DNA from: Pyrenochaeta sp. MPI-SDFR-AT-0127
Taxonomy: Eukaryota > Ascomycota > Dothideomycetes > Pleosporales > Cucurbitariaceae
DNA length: 64,000 bases
Assembly (NCBI GenBank): GCA_020747015.1
Contig: JAGTJM010000017.1
Coordinates: 248,001-312,000 of the forward strand
Direction of reading: 5' to 3'
The notes beneath the pieces were generated by a model that saw only the letters and a program-made list of their open reading frames with translations, searched no databases and was not told where the DNA came from. This document shows, in pieces, positions 11,681 to 23,887 of the stretch (position 1 is its first letter; every line of letters begins with the position of its first letter). The translations under genes were made by a program, and so were the position numbers.

Positions 11681-12141
11681 TTGTGTGTACGTTGATATCT
11701 GCGTCTTCGGAATACAAGCTCGTTGTTTGGTTTCAATCAATTGAATGGTTGCTTTCCTAACACTGGCTGGATGTTCGAAGAGAGTGGTGCGAACAAAATT
11801 CATCAGTATTCGTAGATTTTCACTACTTTTGAACTGATGTATCGGTTGCGATTGTAGGCGAGCTTAGTCGATTGGGATGAGGCCTACTTCTGCAGGCTCA
11901 CATGACTACACATAGAAATATCGTTGCGCGCAAATATGTGTGTTGAACCAAGCTGTGTCTTCGAGTAGACAACACCGATGGCTGTTCTGACAATGGACAA
12001 TTGAACTGGTGTACATAAAACGCCGGCCATACAACGATCTGGTTTCGGGAAGTTATCGTAATATCTGCGAATGTGATATTTACAAAGGTGATGCTTCGCA
12101 GTTCGCTCGAGGGAGACTGTTTGTAGGTTTACAAGAGGAGA
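11681..12141. other. Convergent 3' intergenic region
   Basis: About 460 bp between the 3' ends of the methyltransferase and the Zn2Cys6 regulator. It likely carries both 3' untranslated regions. I see no gene. Confidence 0.4.
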
Positions 12142-14855
12142 CTATTGCCATTTGAATGCATCCCCAGGTAGAAAGAAATTTGTATCCTCAAAAGTGATGA
12201 CTCGATCCATGTCCAGGAAATGTGAGTCCATGAAAGCATCAGAGAGGTTCAGCAGTGATTGATCCTGTACAGTCTGGCGGTTATTTGCCGACGCATCTGC
12301 AGGGGCAAATTGGGCGCTTTGCGGACCAGGAGTTGAGGCAATGTTTGTACCCATTTGGTATGGGGCTTGGCCATGATTTAGATAACCATTTGGACCCTGA
12401 GGTGCCGCAAATGATGGCGGGACCGCAGTAGGTGAAAGAGCAGTCGGTATTTGCAGTTGATGTTGCTCGTAACCAGAAGGAGAAATTGCGGTTGTGGTGC
12501 GAGTCGCGATTGTGGATGGCTTTCTTCTAGGACTGAACGCCGAGTGTGAACTATTGAAACTGTTCTGGCGCACGTGGCTCGCTAAAAGGGAGCGGTCGTG
12601 AACGAAGCTCCCAGAGCGGTGTTGTGACGTTGCTGAGTAACTTGGGCTAAAGTAAGGCTGCGGAGCAAGAGACAAATTCGAGTGATCGTAGAAGTCAAAT
12701 CTAAAATGTGTGTCGTGTTCGTAGGCTTTCTGCAATTGCTCCAAATAATGAGCATATATGCCAGCTTGGTTGCTAGGCTCTTCGGCCGAAGCTCCATTGT
12801 CACCATTTTGAGGTCTTCCTTCCCATCTATTCGACATTTCCCATAATTCACGCGTCAACCGCTGAAACTCCGGTCGGAGGGGTCGTCCTGTAGCATGATG
12901 TTCGAAGAGCAAAGCCTTTGCGGCGACGAATGCGCAGAATGAGAACTGTACATTGACGAACGGTATCGGCGAATGTGTGAGGAATTTGTCAACAATATTC
13001 GAAGTCTCCACCGCAGCCAATTCGCATGTCTGGGCGCTGCACTCCTTCGGCAACGCAACATAAGCGTTCCAGCCCTTCGGCGGATACGCAATAGGGTGGT
13101 GGAGTAAAATCATCGATGTGTTGTGAGTAATATGCGCAAGCGTGAGATTGGGATCCATATCAACAACAGTCCTGTCTGCAGAGATGTTCGAATCTTTCCA
13201 GCGTGTTGGAAGGAACAACTTCCATTGTACAAGCCGCAAGTCTAGTTCTTTGAAGCGTGTCAGCCAGCTAACTGCATGTTCCTTGTCTTGCCAGTTGATC
13301 CTCTGTTGCAAGAAGAATGTAGTGACCTGACTGAGACTTTCGGTTGCCTCAACGCAGTATGCAAATGCGCCCAATTTGGATGCATCGATGTACCCATTGG
13401 CTGAATTTGGACTGGCGCCCTGAGGTTGTTCGACCGCAGGGTCCTCTTCGTTGTACTGAGCCGGCACGTTGGCTAGGGAGCGGCCAATTCTAGCTGCGGC
13501 TTTGTTCCAAATACCAAAGTATGGTGTAGTTACAGGCTCCTCCCGAGTGAAGTAGCCACCATCCGCAGGCAGTCGTCTATGGACGTCGTCCGCTGTGAGG
13601 CTTGTGTTCCAGCCAGTCGACACTGAGCAGAAGCGATCGAGCAGAAAGATGATCCAAAACAATCTTCGACGCTCTTCCAATTCTGTCCAGTCATTTGAAG
13701 GCGGTACTAAACGCACAGGCGTCATGAGCGAGCCGGACTGTAACGTTGAAGGCTCAGTGGTAAGTTGCAGGTAGTCAATCGTTCTTGTTAGAGAACCAAT
13801 CAAGGGCCATGCCCTTTGACTTTGGCCATCATTGAGCTGCACGTCATTAGTTAGAGCGATCAGTGAGAACTGCATGACCTACAAGATCGAATACAATGAA
13901 AATGAGCGCCTGTAAACTTTCCACTGAAACACTGCGTATGGAATATGTCTCCACGATCAAGCGTGAGATTGAAGTTTGCTGCAGAATCTGATCATTGTCC
14001 AGGAAGAGCACATTCGGGTCCATGTGTCGCAATGAGACGGCGACCAATGCGTGAAGGACTAAATCCAAGCCCGTTCTGGGGCATTCACGCACACGTTTCT
14101 GCAGTCTCTGCTTGTGGATATACGGAATCCAATGGTGGAATGAGATACAAAAGAAGTCCACAACCTTCTCCAGAAGAGGTTGGGGTGGTAAGTGCTGTGC
14201 GATGTCGATACCTTCGAGGCTGCAGTGTAAGCCTTCGCTTAGCGGCTGCACGACTTTGCGTTTCAAAGGATTGGATATTGGTCGCTCTTGTTCTTGTGAT
14301 TTAGGGGTTTCAGGCACTGCATAGCTCAAGTATTGCTCTTCAGACGGCGCGTTGGCGCGATTGGTGGTTTGGCCCTCTACTTGAGGCAGGTTTTCTTCCT
14401 CTCCACCGCCGTTCTCGCTGTAAAAGCCACGACCGTTATGGGCTGCGCCATCGGATTCAAGGTACTGAGGCCGCACATTCCCAGCTTCGTCGAGCAGTAT
14501 TTGTTCAAGAAAAGCTAACACGTGTTGGTCTTGATTGATGACAGGCTGCTTCGACACTTACCCACGCGTCGCGTCAATGCCTCAACGGCTCCAGGCTTCA
14601 GCCCAGGCTTTTGCTTGGGTTGATATACACACTCAGTCGCTGTCTCGGTGGTAAGAAACAGCCAGATGCTAAGGGTGTTTGATACTTACAGAGCCTCAAA
14701 CAATGCGAACACGTCGGCGTTTCTCGCGAACATCGCAATTTGCGCTTCTTACACGACGCACATGCAGGAACATCATCTCCTACAGAGGTAGGACCATCAT
14801 CGTCGCCAGCGTGGCTTCCGTTGCCCACCGAGTAATTGGTCCAACCAGCCGACAT
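12142..14855 (-). CDS. Zn2Cys6 fungal transcription factor with fungal_trans domain
   Basis: Four exons (14690-14855, 14562-14639, 13883-14514, 12142-13836) give 856 aa. The Zn2Cys6 cluster near residues 31-60 reads CASCKKRKLRC..CSHCLRLSTEC. The first intron (14640-14689) cuts between its fifth and sixth cysteines. A linker KQKPGLKPGAVEALTRRV follows. The fungal-specific regulatory domain starts around residue 200 and includes VDFFCISFHHWIPYIHK and RRRLFWIIFLLDRF. The C-terminal third is rich in Ser, Pro, Gln and Asn, like an activation region. It should be a nuclear DNA-binding regulator. It is divergent from the DUF2264 gene at 15351, which makes that gene a candidate target (inference). 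The frame change at 13837-13882 is a 46-nt intron with a CTAAC branch point. Confidence 0.88.
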
Positions 14856-15350
14856 CTGCGCGACATCCCCAGATTTCTGTTGGCAATGGTGAAATGTGGA
14901 GGAGTGCAGCGGGCGGGCATCGGGTTAATTAAGCTTTCTCCACAGGAACCCCGCGACACTAACCTTCATTTCGGCTCCGCAACCCACATGAAAGAGCGTT
15001 CACTTCCACCAAAGGAGCCGTTCGATAGAAGCTTTATGGAAGAATTCCGACCGTTGAAGGCGGAGCGGATGCGCTACCAGAATGGTCGAGCTTGATGTGC
15101 GCGCCGTGGTTGCAACTGTGGTCATGTATAGTACGAGCCGCGATGCGGACTCTGACGCGTCCGATGACCCAGATACGATGCAGCAAAAGTCTATTTCTCT
15201 CTTGATTGCCGCCCACCCTCTTTGATTTAGCACTTGACTCCTCGAGCGTATCGGGTCGGCGTCCACACCGTTCAATCGGAGGCTGGCCGAACACTCCCCA
15301 CAGTCTCCACCGGCCCAATCGTTAACATCCAAGAGCCACATTCCCACGCA
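14856..15350. promoter_or_regulatory. Shared promoter of regulator and DUF2264 gene with CGG-N2 motifs
   Basis: This 495-bp region separates divergent start codons. It holds CGG-CT-CCG at 14972-14979, CGG-AG-CGG at 15061-15068 and CGG-GT-CGG at 15252-15259. Zn2Cys6 proteins bind CGG triplets in direct or inverted arrangement, so these are candidate sites for the adjacent regulator or a relative. The motif assignment is mine and is not tested. Confidence 0.35.
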
Positions 15351-17486
15351 ATGCCTCCCCTGAAAGGCTTCTCGGACAACGCCTTCAAGTCTCAAGTGGA
15401 CTTCAAGACTGCCAGCATAGCATTGCTTCATGCTCTGAAGCCATACCAATCACCAGGTGGAGCCCGCATAAAACTCCCATTGGCGACTGGAACTCATTTC
15501 GATGATGTTGCCGCACAGCTCGAAGGCTATGCCCGTCCTCTTTGGGCTGTTGGCACGCTCATGCACTCAAAGATAGTGACCCCGGGTGAATACAAAGAGC
15601 TGATTGAGCCATATGTCAATGGTCTAGCAAATGGCACGAATCCAGATCACCCCGAGTATTGGGGACCAGTCGTGCTGCGAGATCAAAGAATGGTGGAGAT
15701 GGAGATCATCTCTTTCGCGCTACTTTCTGCGCCAGATACCATGTTCAATGCCCAAACTGAAGAGGCAAAGAAGAACATTACAGAGTGGCTGAAGACGATC
15801 AACGGCAAAGACTTCCCTGTAACGAATTGGCTTTGGTTCCGTGTCATGACAAATCTGGCGCTCATCAAGGTTTGCGGTGTGCCCCAAGGCGAGGTTTTGG
15901 ACGCAATGAAGGCGGATCTTGATTTAATGGAGCAATTCTACCTCGACAACGGCTGGGCTGCTGACGGAATCTGGAGTGACCAAGGGAGACAAGCTGATTA
16001 CTACTCTGGAAGCTTCGCCATACAATTTTCGCAATTGATTTATGTTAAAATGGCGCAAGACTTGGATCCAGAGCGATGTGAAAGGTTTCGGAATCGGGCC
16101 GTCCAGTTCGCTTCCACGTTTTGGCAATACTTTGATAATAATGGTGAGGACATACTGAATCGCCGGATCTGAAGCAATTGCTAATGTAGCATAGGTGCAG
16201 CAATACCATTCGGACGCAGTCTCACATATCGGTTCGCATTTGCTGGATTCTGGTCTGCCATCGCGTTTGCAGAGGTCGAACTCCCCGGCCCATTGAAAGA
16301 TCCAGGAGTCATTCGGGGTATCCTTCTACGCCACTTCCGTTGGTGGAGTGCTAAACATGACATGTTCAATGTCGATGGAACACTCACGATTGGCTTCGCC
16401 TATCCCAACATGTACATGAGTGAAGATTACAACAGTCCTCAATCAACGTACTGGGCTATGAAGTCATTTCTCTCGCTAGGACTTCCAGAGACTCATCCCT
16501 TTTGGACAACTGAAGAAAAACCGCTCCCTAAATCGATCACCACTATATCCACAAACAAACCACCCATGCACATACTCTGTAACGAACCAAACCACCACTT
16601 CCTGCTCTCTATGGGACAGTTCTGCCCCTGGCCCCTGAAGGCAACAGAAGCCAAGTATGGAAAATTTGCATACTCTTCACAGTTTGGCTTCAGTGTTCCC
16701 ACTGGTCCACTTATTCAACAAATAGCTCCAGACAGTACTCTTGCGCTCAGCAAAGATGGTGGCGAAACTTGGCGTGTGCCATGGAAGGTCAGCGGGGACA
16801 GTCTCACGCTGGGTAGTGCAGAGGTTTACTACAACGACACTGTTTCAGAAACTCTACCGACTTTATCCAGTAAATGGAAGCCCTGGGCTGATGCGGATAT
16901 TGATGTGCTTACATGCCTGATTGCACCGAGCAAGCGCTGGCCAGATTGGTATGTGCGATGGCACACGGTTACGAACAATGGGCCAAACGATGTGAAGATT
17001 CATGTTGTTCAGGGCGGTTTTGCGATTCAAGGACGAGGGCAAAAATTTGGTGAAGTGCTTCCAGCATTTACGGATGTCGGTGGCTTGACCACCAACAAGT
17101 ATCAAGATGGCAACAATTTCCCCGAAGGCACACTTCACACCAATGATGGAGTTTTGATCTGCTCTAATGCTGGTGCGAGTGGTATCCGCTCTATCGAAGT
17201 AAACTCGTCCTCAATATCAGAAACGCAGCCTGAGGCTCTAAAGCCGGATGCAAATACCAATTTGATATGGCAACGAACATTGATCCCAACCATCAAGTTG
17301 GAGACTAAATCCTCTTCACGCACAGCTACATTTGGATCTGCGGTATTTGCTTTGGCCAGGACCAAGGATAGAGAGGCGCAGTATGTGAGCTTGGATATCA
17401 AGAAGCTGTGGGATGATATACCTATTCTTCACACGGAGAAGGGTTTGAAAGATGATTTTTCGAGCCACTACATCAAGCTTGGATAG
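15351..17486 (+). CDS. DUF2264 family protein (putative six-hairpin glycoside hydrolase)
   Basis: Two exons (15351-16143 and 16195-17486) joined across a 51-nt intron give 694 aa. The start ATG at 15351 (MPPLKGFSDNAF) matches the usual family start; the open frame further upstream lacks family character. The N-terminal half is helical and resembles an (alpha/alpha)6 barrel, with RPLWAVG, PEYWGPV, DGIWSDQGRQADYYSGSFAIQF and YRFAFAGFWSAIAFAEVELPG split over several segments. The C-terminal half is beta-rich (FLLSMGQFCPWP, KWKPWADADIDVLTCL). From memory, DUF2264 proteins are placed near glycoside hydrolases acting on uronic-acid-containing glycans; I did not verify this. No signal peptide is visible, so an intracellular role on imported oligosaccharides is likely. 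It shares a promoter with the Zn2Cys6 gene. Confidence 0.85.
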
Positions 17487-19181
17487 ACAAACACCACAAT
17501 AACCAATATGGGAAGAGAGGGGAGACAAGGATTGGAATAGTCGCAGTTGCACATGTGATATTATATGTACATTTGAGTTTATACTGCGCCACGGTTATCT
17601 AGACATCGTTCGTCAAGTGATGGAACCAAATCTACAATTGACAAATCTATCCACAATATGAACTTTCACTGGAACGATACAAATACAAAAATCTCACGCG
17701 CCAATCTCATTCGGCGAAGAAGTAATCTCGAGGCAAGGCATATATTTCTGGGATTGCAGGTAGCGTATGCAAGATAGTCTCGATCACATGTTCCAACACA
17801 GGAAACTAAGATCAAGAATGCAAAGACCCTGACGATCTTTGACAAGAACTAAACGGATTAAGGGGGTTTCAAAGACCACCCAAGTTGAGCAGCTTTCGAT
17901 GCAGCAAACGACGTCAAAACTCCGAATGGAAAAGAAAAAAAACCTGCTTGAAGCTTCCCAAGAAAATCTTGCAAAAGTATGGCCCATTAACCCGAACAAA
18001 CCACACTCCCCTTTCCTTTTTTCCAAGCAGCATCCTCGCTCCCCCAGAGAAATATCGCCTGATTAACCCTGCACTCCGAACGCCCCCAGTTTGCTCATCT
18101 AAACTTGAAACAGACACACTAAAAAACCCCAGGGACGCTATTTCCTCTCGTTTCTCAATAGTCAAATACTAATAAAAAGGCCTACACACTATCTACCGTT
18201 ACATTCCGTAGCCTTCGACCAACACGCTGATCACTTAAACCCCATACAACACGCACATTCCCCCGTGCCCCCCTTGCCACCTACAAGCCCACCCAATCAG
18301 AGGCTGGTTGAATGCGCATGCCCCCCCCCCCTCGTACTCGCATGCTCGAACCCATTGCACGCGCCAAATCCGATCGAGAAGGTACAAGACCCCCCCTCAA
18401 AAAAAAAAAGCCCGCAGGGTAAGAATAGACTGGGCACTAACAAAGTTTTTCTTTCCCCGGATTTCGTTGTGTGCCTGTTACTTGTTCTTGGGCCCGGGCG
18501 GGGTGGCGTGCTTTCGTATCTTCGATATATTGGGGGTGACGTAATGTGAGGCCCCTGGTCAGAACACGACATTATCGGCCGGGCCGTTTGCCTAAACGAA
18601 TTTTGATGTGCATGGGGTGCGACTTGGTTGAGAGAAGTAAAGTTGGAAGGAAGACCATGCTGGTTGGAGCTTCTTTTCCAAGGGCTTTATTGGGCTTTTG
18701 AAGGTGCTTAGTAGTACAACGGTAAAGCATTCAAGAGCACATAGGCTTCACCATGTATAACACGAGGCCCATATGCATAGAGACATGTGTATGTTTAAAA
18801 GTGTAGTATTCATTCTAAATGTGACAAACTTGCTGGGGCCATTACTCCCAGAGGTATCCAATCATAAAAGCTCTGCACTGTCGGTTCCCGACACCAAAGA
18901 CTCTCGCTCAGATAGCGCTCCTTCAAGTGATGCATTAACATCCAAGGAATCAATGTACGCGCTGTATTTGGTGGCAGTGTAGTACAGATGGTCGTCCATA
19001 TTTTGTTGTAACAAGATGAGGGTTAAATGTCAAAGACCGCACAGCACCAGCCTGCTGGAGTCGGAGACAACAATAAACGCCAATACACAGGATTAGGGGA
19101 ATCGAAACAGTGCTGTAGTATGCAAAATCGGCCGTTGTTGGTAGGGCGACTTGGTGTAGAGTCGGAACCAGTCTTGAGCGT
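17487..19181. other. Convergent 3' region with homopolymer runs
   Basis: 1.7 kb between the 3' ends of the DUF2264 and chitin synthase genes. It contains a C11 run at 18321-18331, a C7 run near 18390 and an A11 run at 18399-18409. Overlapping short ORFs on both strands are low-complexity and none looks real. Long 3' untranslated regions or an unrecognised noncoding RNA could lie here. Confidence 0.4.
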
Positions 19182-22101
19182 TTAACGCTTCCTGACGCAG
19201 AAGAAGAGACCAGTGCGTCCAAGGAACCACAAACATCCAAGGAAACGAACGACCGCGAGGGCGGCGGTGGCCCACAAAAGACCCTGGAAAAAGTGCATCG
19301 TTCGGCTTGAGGCAGTTGACTGTGAGCTGTTAGTAGCTGACTTCTAAGATCAACATGTGCATAACTTACTGAGAAACCGAAGCGATCGAAGTTATCTTGA
19401 GTGATGACAACCGCGAGTCCAGCGTTGGAACCGATCCAGGCTGTACAAAGATGGGTACGGAAAGACTTGTACGAATCCTCGAGAGTCTTTTCATCCTTCT
19501 CCACAGGCGGAACGTAGGGAGCAAGTGCACGCTTGACAGTGGCCTCGAACTGGCTGTCAATATCGGCCTGTGGTAGATCTGGTTCCTCGATAATGGTATG
19601 CTTGCCATCTGCGCCCTTTTCTGTCTTCGCAGAGGGGAGTGCATCGGCCTTGTCAGAACCCTTGGTACCCCAAGAAACATCGTGCCAATTCGAGAAGGCG
19701 TAGACGTTGAGAATGTTGACGTAGGAAGACATAATCAACAGATACTGCGGGAACGATGTGAACATGTGCCATGGGTCCATGTAGAGGAATGAGGCAACGT
19801 AGTATAGACCGAAGGTGGCTGCGAGCGCAATAATGATGATACCAACACCGCTTGACGAGAAGAAGGACTCGGCAAACTTGGATGCAGACGATGTGTCCAG
19901 TTTCTGCGACGTGGGATTCGTGAACGCTTGGACGACGAGGTAGATCGACAAGATGATGATGTAGAATTGAATCAAGCCGAAGACGCAGAAAGAGATCATG
20001 TAAGACCACTTGGAACCCTTTGGACGATTACCAAAGGCCAAAATGAACTGCAGACCAAGGAAGGCGAGGTACAAGTACTGGAGAACCGTGTTGAAGATGG
20101 GAGTGACAGAGTTGCCAAAGGGCCAGGCATCCTTATTGTCAGTCTTCGTACCAACAAGATCCATGATAACCGCGGTAGTAAGCCAGAAGGAAGCCAGAGA
20201 GAACCAAGCGAGAATAGTCGTAAAGATGTTGTAGATCATCTGAATGTGGAAGAAGAACATGCGAACGATGTTGTGGCCACTCTTGTACATACGGCCGAAA
20301 TGCAAAAGTGAGTAAACACCAGCAGCGAACGAACCGTTGAGCCAACGACGACGCTGGCCAATGAACTCAGCAGCACCTTCAGGCACGTCAGTTTCGCCCT
20401 TGGAGGCCTTGATGTATGTGAGATGCCACTTGGATCCAGCCTTGGCGACCAACTCGAAACAGAGAATACGATCTTCGGCCAAAAACATGTTCTTCTTGAA
20501 AATGTTCATGCCCTCGATACCCTTCTTTCCGAGGATCTTAGCAAGTGTGTGGTCACCGTGGAAATACTGCTCGAGCGGCCTGCCCATGATAGCACGGTAG
20601 CGGTAGGCGGAGAAAGCACCAGGCAACACGGAGACGTATCCAAAGGACGATTCCAGAGGCTTGTCGAGAATGTTACTGATCTTGTACTCGAAATTCTGTG
20701 CAGCAACAAGGGGATTGAGGAGGTTCTTCCAGCCCTTACCCAACATGGCGTGAATTTCACCACAAGCACCGCCAAGATCCTTGTCGTTGTAGAAGCCTTC
20801 CCACAGAGCGAGCAAAGACTTGGGGCCGGGCTTAGTACCGGCATCGAGTAGAATGCAGACTTCTGGGTTCAAAATGCGGCCAATGGCGGTGAAAAGCCAT
20901 CTGTGAGAGTTGATCTTCTTAGTGTTCTTTTGCTTCAAGCAGAACATCATCTGCACCGGGGGAAGCGTGCTGGCGCTGTCATCGTGAGGGCGGATGAGCT
21001 GCTGGTTAGGAGTAACAGACAGCTGTGTTGTGTACTCGAACTGCGATTTGTCAGTAATGCTCACTGATCTGTACTTTTTGAAGCAGAACTCACAATGTGG
21101 GCAACTGTCTCTTTTCCGTCAATATCACGCTTCATGACACCATCCTGGTAGATACCAATGGTCGCAAGGAGATCGAGAGTGCCCTTGTCGCAGGGGTCGA
21201 TACCGTCAAAAACAAGGCAGACGACGATTTTCTGCCAAGCTGGACCACCCTTGTTCCAGAACTCAGATTTTTTCAGGTTGACAATGTCACGGATATTCTG
21301 CATGACACCGTGAAGGGTTCGGGCGGTGAGGACCTTGTCTTCGTTGTAGTATGTAACGGCGATGAGCAACTCGGTGTGGCGGTTGTACATGGCCGGCCGC
21401 AGATTGTAGCCGTTCTTGAGTGTGAAATCATTGGGATCGCACGTGGCCGCCGTGTCTGGGAGCTATTAGAATCGGTTCTGCAGAAAAAAAAGCATCAAAA
21501 TTCGGTACATACATCGCATGTGGGTGAATTCCTCGCTGCCGCTCTCGAGGTCATTGCGGTACTTTGCCTGGATGGCGTTCTGAATGGCGGAGGGCACCGG
21601 GTAGTCGGCGCTGAGGACGGAGCCCTGCACAAGCTTGACCTTACGGGTCATGCCGCGCTTGAGGCCGCCAGCTGCAGCGACGGCGCCGCCGGGCTGCTGT
21701 CGTGCTCGCCAGGCCTCAGTTGAGCTCGTCTCGCTCCTCTGGTATGGCGAAGGTGCACGTTGCGGTGCGCCAAACTCGGCAGCTGGGTCGTGGTAGCCGC
21801 CGGTTGTCGAGTAGATGTCAGAGCCATCGTGGGCCTGGCCGGGGTACTGTGTTTGCCTGTCGGTTGCATAGGACTCGGTCAAGCTGTATGTGGAGTGAGG
21901 GCGAACGTCAGGGTTGCCGTAGAAGGGGTCAGGATTGTGGCCCGTGGGGTTCTCGTGGAGGAGCGAGCGGCCAACCTCGTCTTCGTCATGATGTCCACGG
22001 TCGTACTGTGGATGCTGTCAGTGTGCAATCGATAGAGGGCGGCCGTCAGGGGCACGCACGCCGGTATGGGGGTCCCCATAGTTCTGCTGGTTGTACGCCA
22101 T
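19182..22101 (-). CDS. Chitin synthase, class III type
   Basis: Five exons (22060-22101, 21513-22005, 21094-21455, 19370-21040, 19182-19319) give 901 aa, a normal length for classes I-III. All introns are 50-57 nt with good branch points. It is a plasma-membrane enzyme that polymerises UDP-GlcNAc into chitin. Visible landmarks are CLVFDGIDPCDKGTLD, AHIFEYTTQLSV, ILLDAGTKPGPKSL, the acceptor-site region AEDRILCFELV and the processivity motif QRRRWLNGSF, followed by several C-terminal membrane helices (MFFFHIQMIYNIF, YMISFCVFGLIQFYIIIL, GVGIIIIALAATFGLYYV). The short N-terminal domain without a myosin motor and the wording around YHRHTEL-type motifs fit class III (ChsB/Chs-1-like). The last exon supplies the terminal helix WATAALAVVRFLGCLWF. 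The 14-codon first exon is inferred from splice signals. Confidence 0.92.
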
Positions 22102-23887
22102 GACGTGCAGCAATCGGCGGGCTGGCACAGGAGATGGCGATGGTCAATGGGTGGAAGGGGGTTGATGATGCAAGGGGATGGGGATAAAAAAGAGAGAACG
22201 GATCACAGCTGGGGGATGCCGCTTGATAAAAGGTGGAGGAGAGAATCTCTGAGGCGGCTTCAGGGCTGTCAGGGCTGAGAGCTGAAGGGAAATGCGCTAG
22301 GCCTGGTTGGGAGCGACGGTGCTGGTGGGGAGGGTGCGCTAGGCGGCGCGCTGAAACGCGACAGGAATGCTACTGGTCAAACGGGCGGGCGTTCGCGTTT
22401 CGCAATGCGGGCGGACACTCCTTTATCAACAGCAGATTCGTGCGACGGTAACCCGGGTCCTGGCGATCGTCCTGGTCATCTATCAAAGGAGAAGGCCAAC
22501 AAGCCTGGCGGGCGGTGACCACACGACCCTTTGATGCGTTGAGGTCTTGTGTACCAACTGTGGCGTTAGCTGGCAAAAGCCTAAAATTAGAGAGCGGCCT
22601 TAATCAGCTTCCCGCTTACTGCTCAGCCTCACAGAAAGAACACCCTCATCGCTTGTACCGGGGGCGTCGACATCTAAACCCAAAGCGTCGCCTTGCTTCC
22701 GACATCCTGAGCCTTCACCGCCACTGGCAGATTGGACCGACATGTCGAGCCATCTCCCTCAATAGTGCAATAATGCTTGCTTCTGCATACACACACCCTC
22801 TCTCATATGGCCGTTGGGAATTTCATGGTTGCGCGTCACCAAACCCCATGCAGCTAGCCGTTACATTGTCTACGTCAGCAAACTTGCCATTGATCCACTT
22901 GGAAGACGGAAATCCCAGTGCAAATCACACTTGAATCGCACACTCTACCATAGTAGGTCCCGAGGAAGCTTGTTGCTATACGGTATTGCATGTAAAGCCT
23001 CCCTCTAATTGCGGAAACGATTACTGTGCATTTCGCCCCGGATACTTTAGCTTAGCGGGTGTACAAAAACAAGCATTGGTGACAGTCAGAATCTCACCTG
23101 CTTCGACGCCTCAATGGCGGCACGGTCAGCAGGGTCTGTCCAGACGGCGAGATCCCCCTTTCCACCTGGTGGGTACCGCGATTGGTTTGTTCCTGGTTTG
23201 TTCCTTGGTTGTCGGGCCGCCCATTAGAGCTGCGAGGGTGTCCATAACGGCTCAAGAGGCGCTTGTCTCACGTTACCAGAGGCAGAATTGCAATCTGTGC
23301 GCGGTGTGCTGTGAGATGGGCAGTTGGAAATCATATTCAGGGGAGAGCAGAAAAGGCTGAATGGGTTCGAAAACTCTTAAAGTTGTTGTCATCGACTCCA
23401 GGAGTATTGGAAATACCCAGGCTTCCGGTTTAGTATTGATGTAGCGCCAGTCTTGCTGCACCCAGTGCAACTGGCCGCCCTATACCTGGGAGAGATCTGA
23501 ATGCTCCTGAGGCTGAGTACAGAACTTAATAGTCATGTTTGGTACTCGTCCCGAACGGGAGGCGCTCTTTCCAACCTTGATCTGATCTAACGGCGCGGGG
23601 CAGGAGGGCCCAGTTCGCGCCTTCCGTCATCAGTCCCCAACAAGGTACCACCTTCATCCCACGGCCAGTTTCGCGACCAATTCCTTGCAGGGTTTTCTCA
23701 CACCATTCAGAACATATCCCCTTGTCACTATTCGCGGCGCCTCCTGATCTCCAATTGTGGTAACTGTCACAGCTGTCAAGCCCGTCATCGCTTCAGCACC
23801 CCGGCCAGACTCAAGATAAATCTCACCATATCTGGTACCCAATCGGTTCTAGCCGCAACTACTACTGTTCGCCAAATCTCCAGTCTC
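22102..23887. other. Long divergent intergenic region (chitin synthase / DUF218 gene)
   Basis: 1.8 kb between divergent starts. It should contain the chitin synthase promoter and a long 5' leader. There is a small direct repeat GGTTTGTTCCT near 23184-23205. No gene or RNA could be supported. Confidence 0.4.

Noticed and set aside
13837..13882. Overlapping frames in the Zn2Cys6 gene suggesting a frameshift
   Set aside because: A 46-nt intron with CTAAC branch point resolves it and restores the expected FDLLNDGQSQRAWPL reading.
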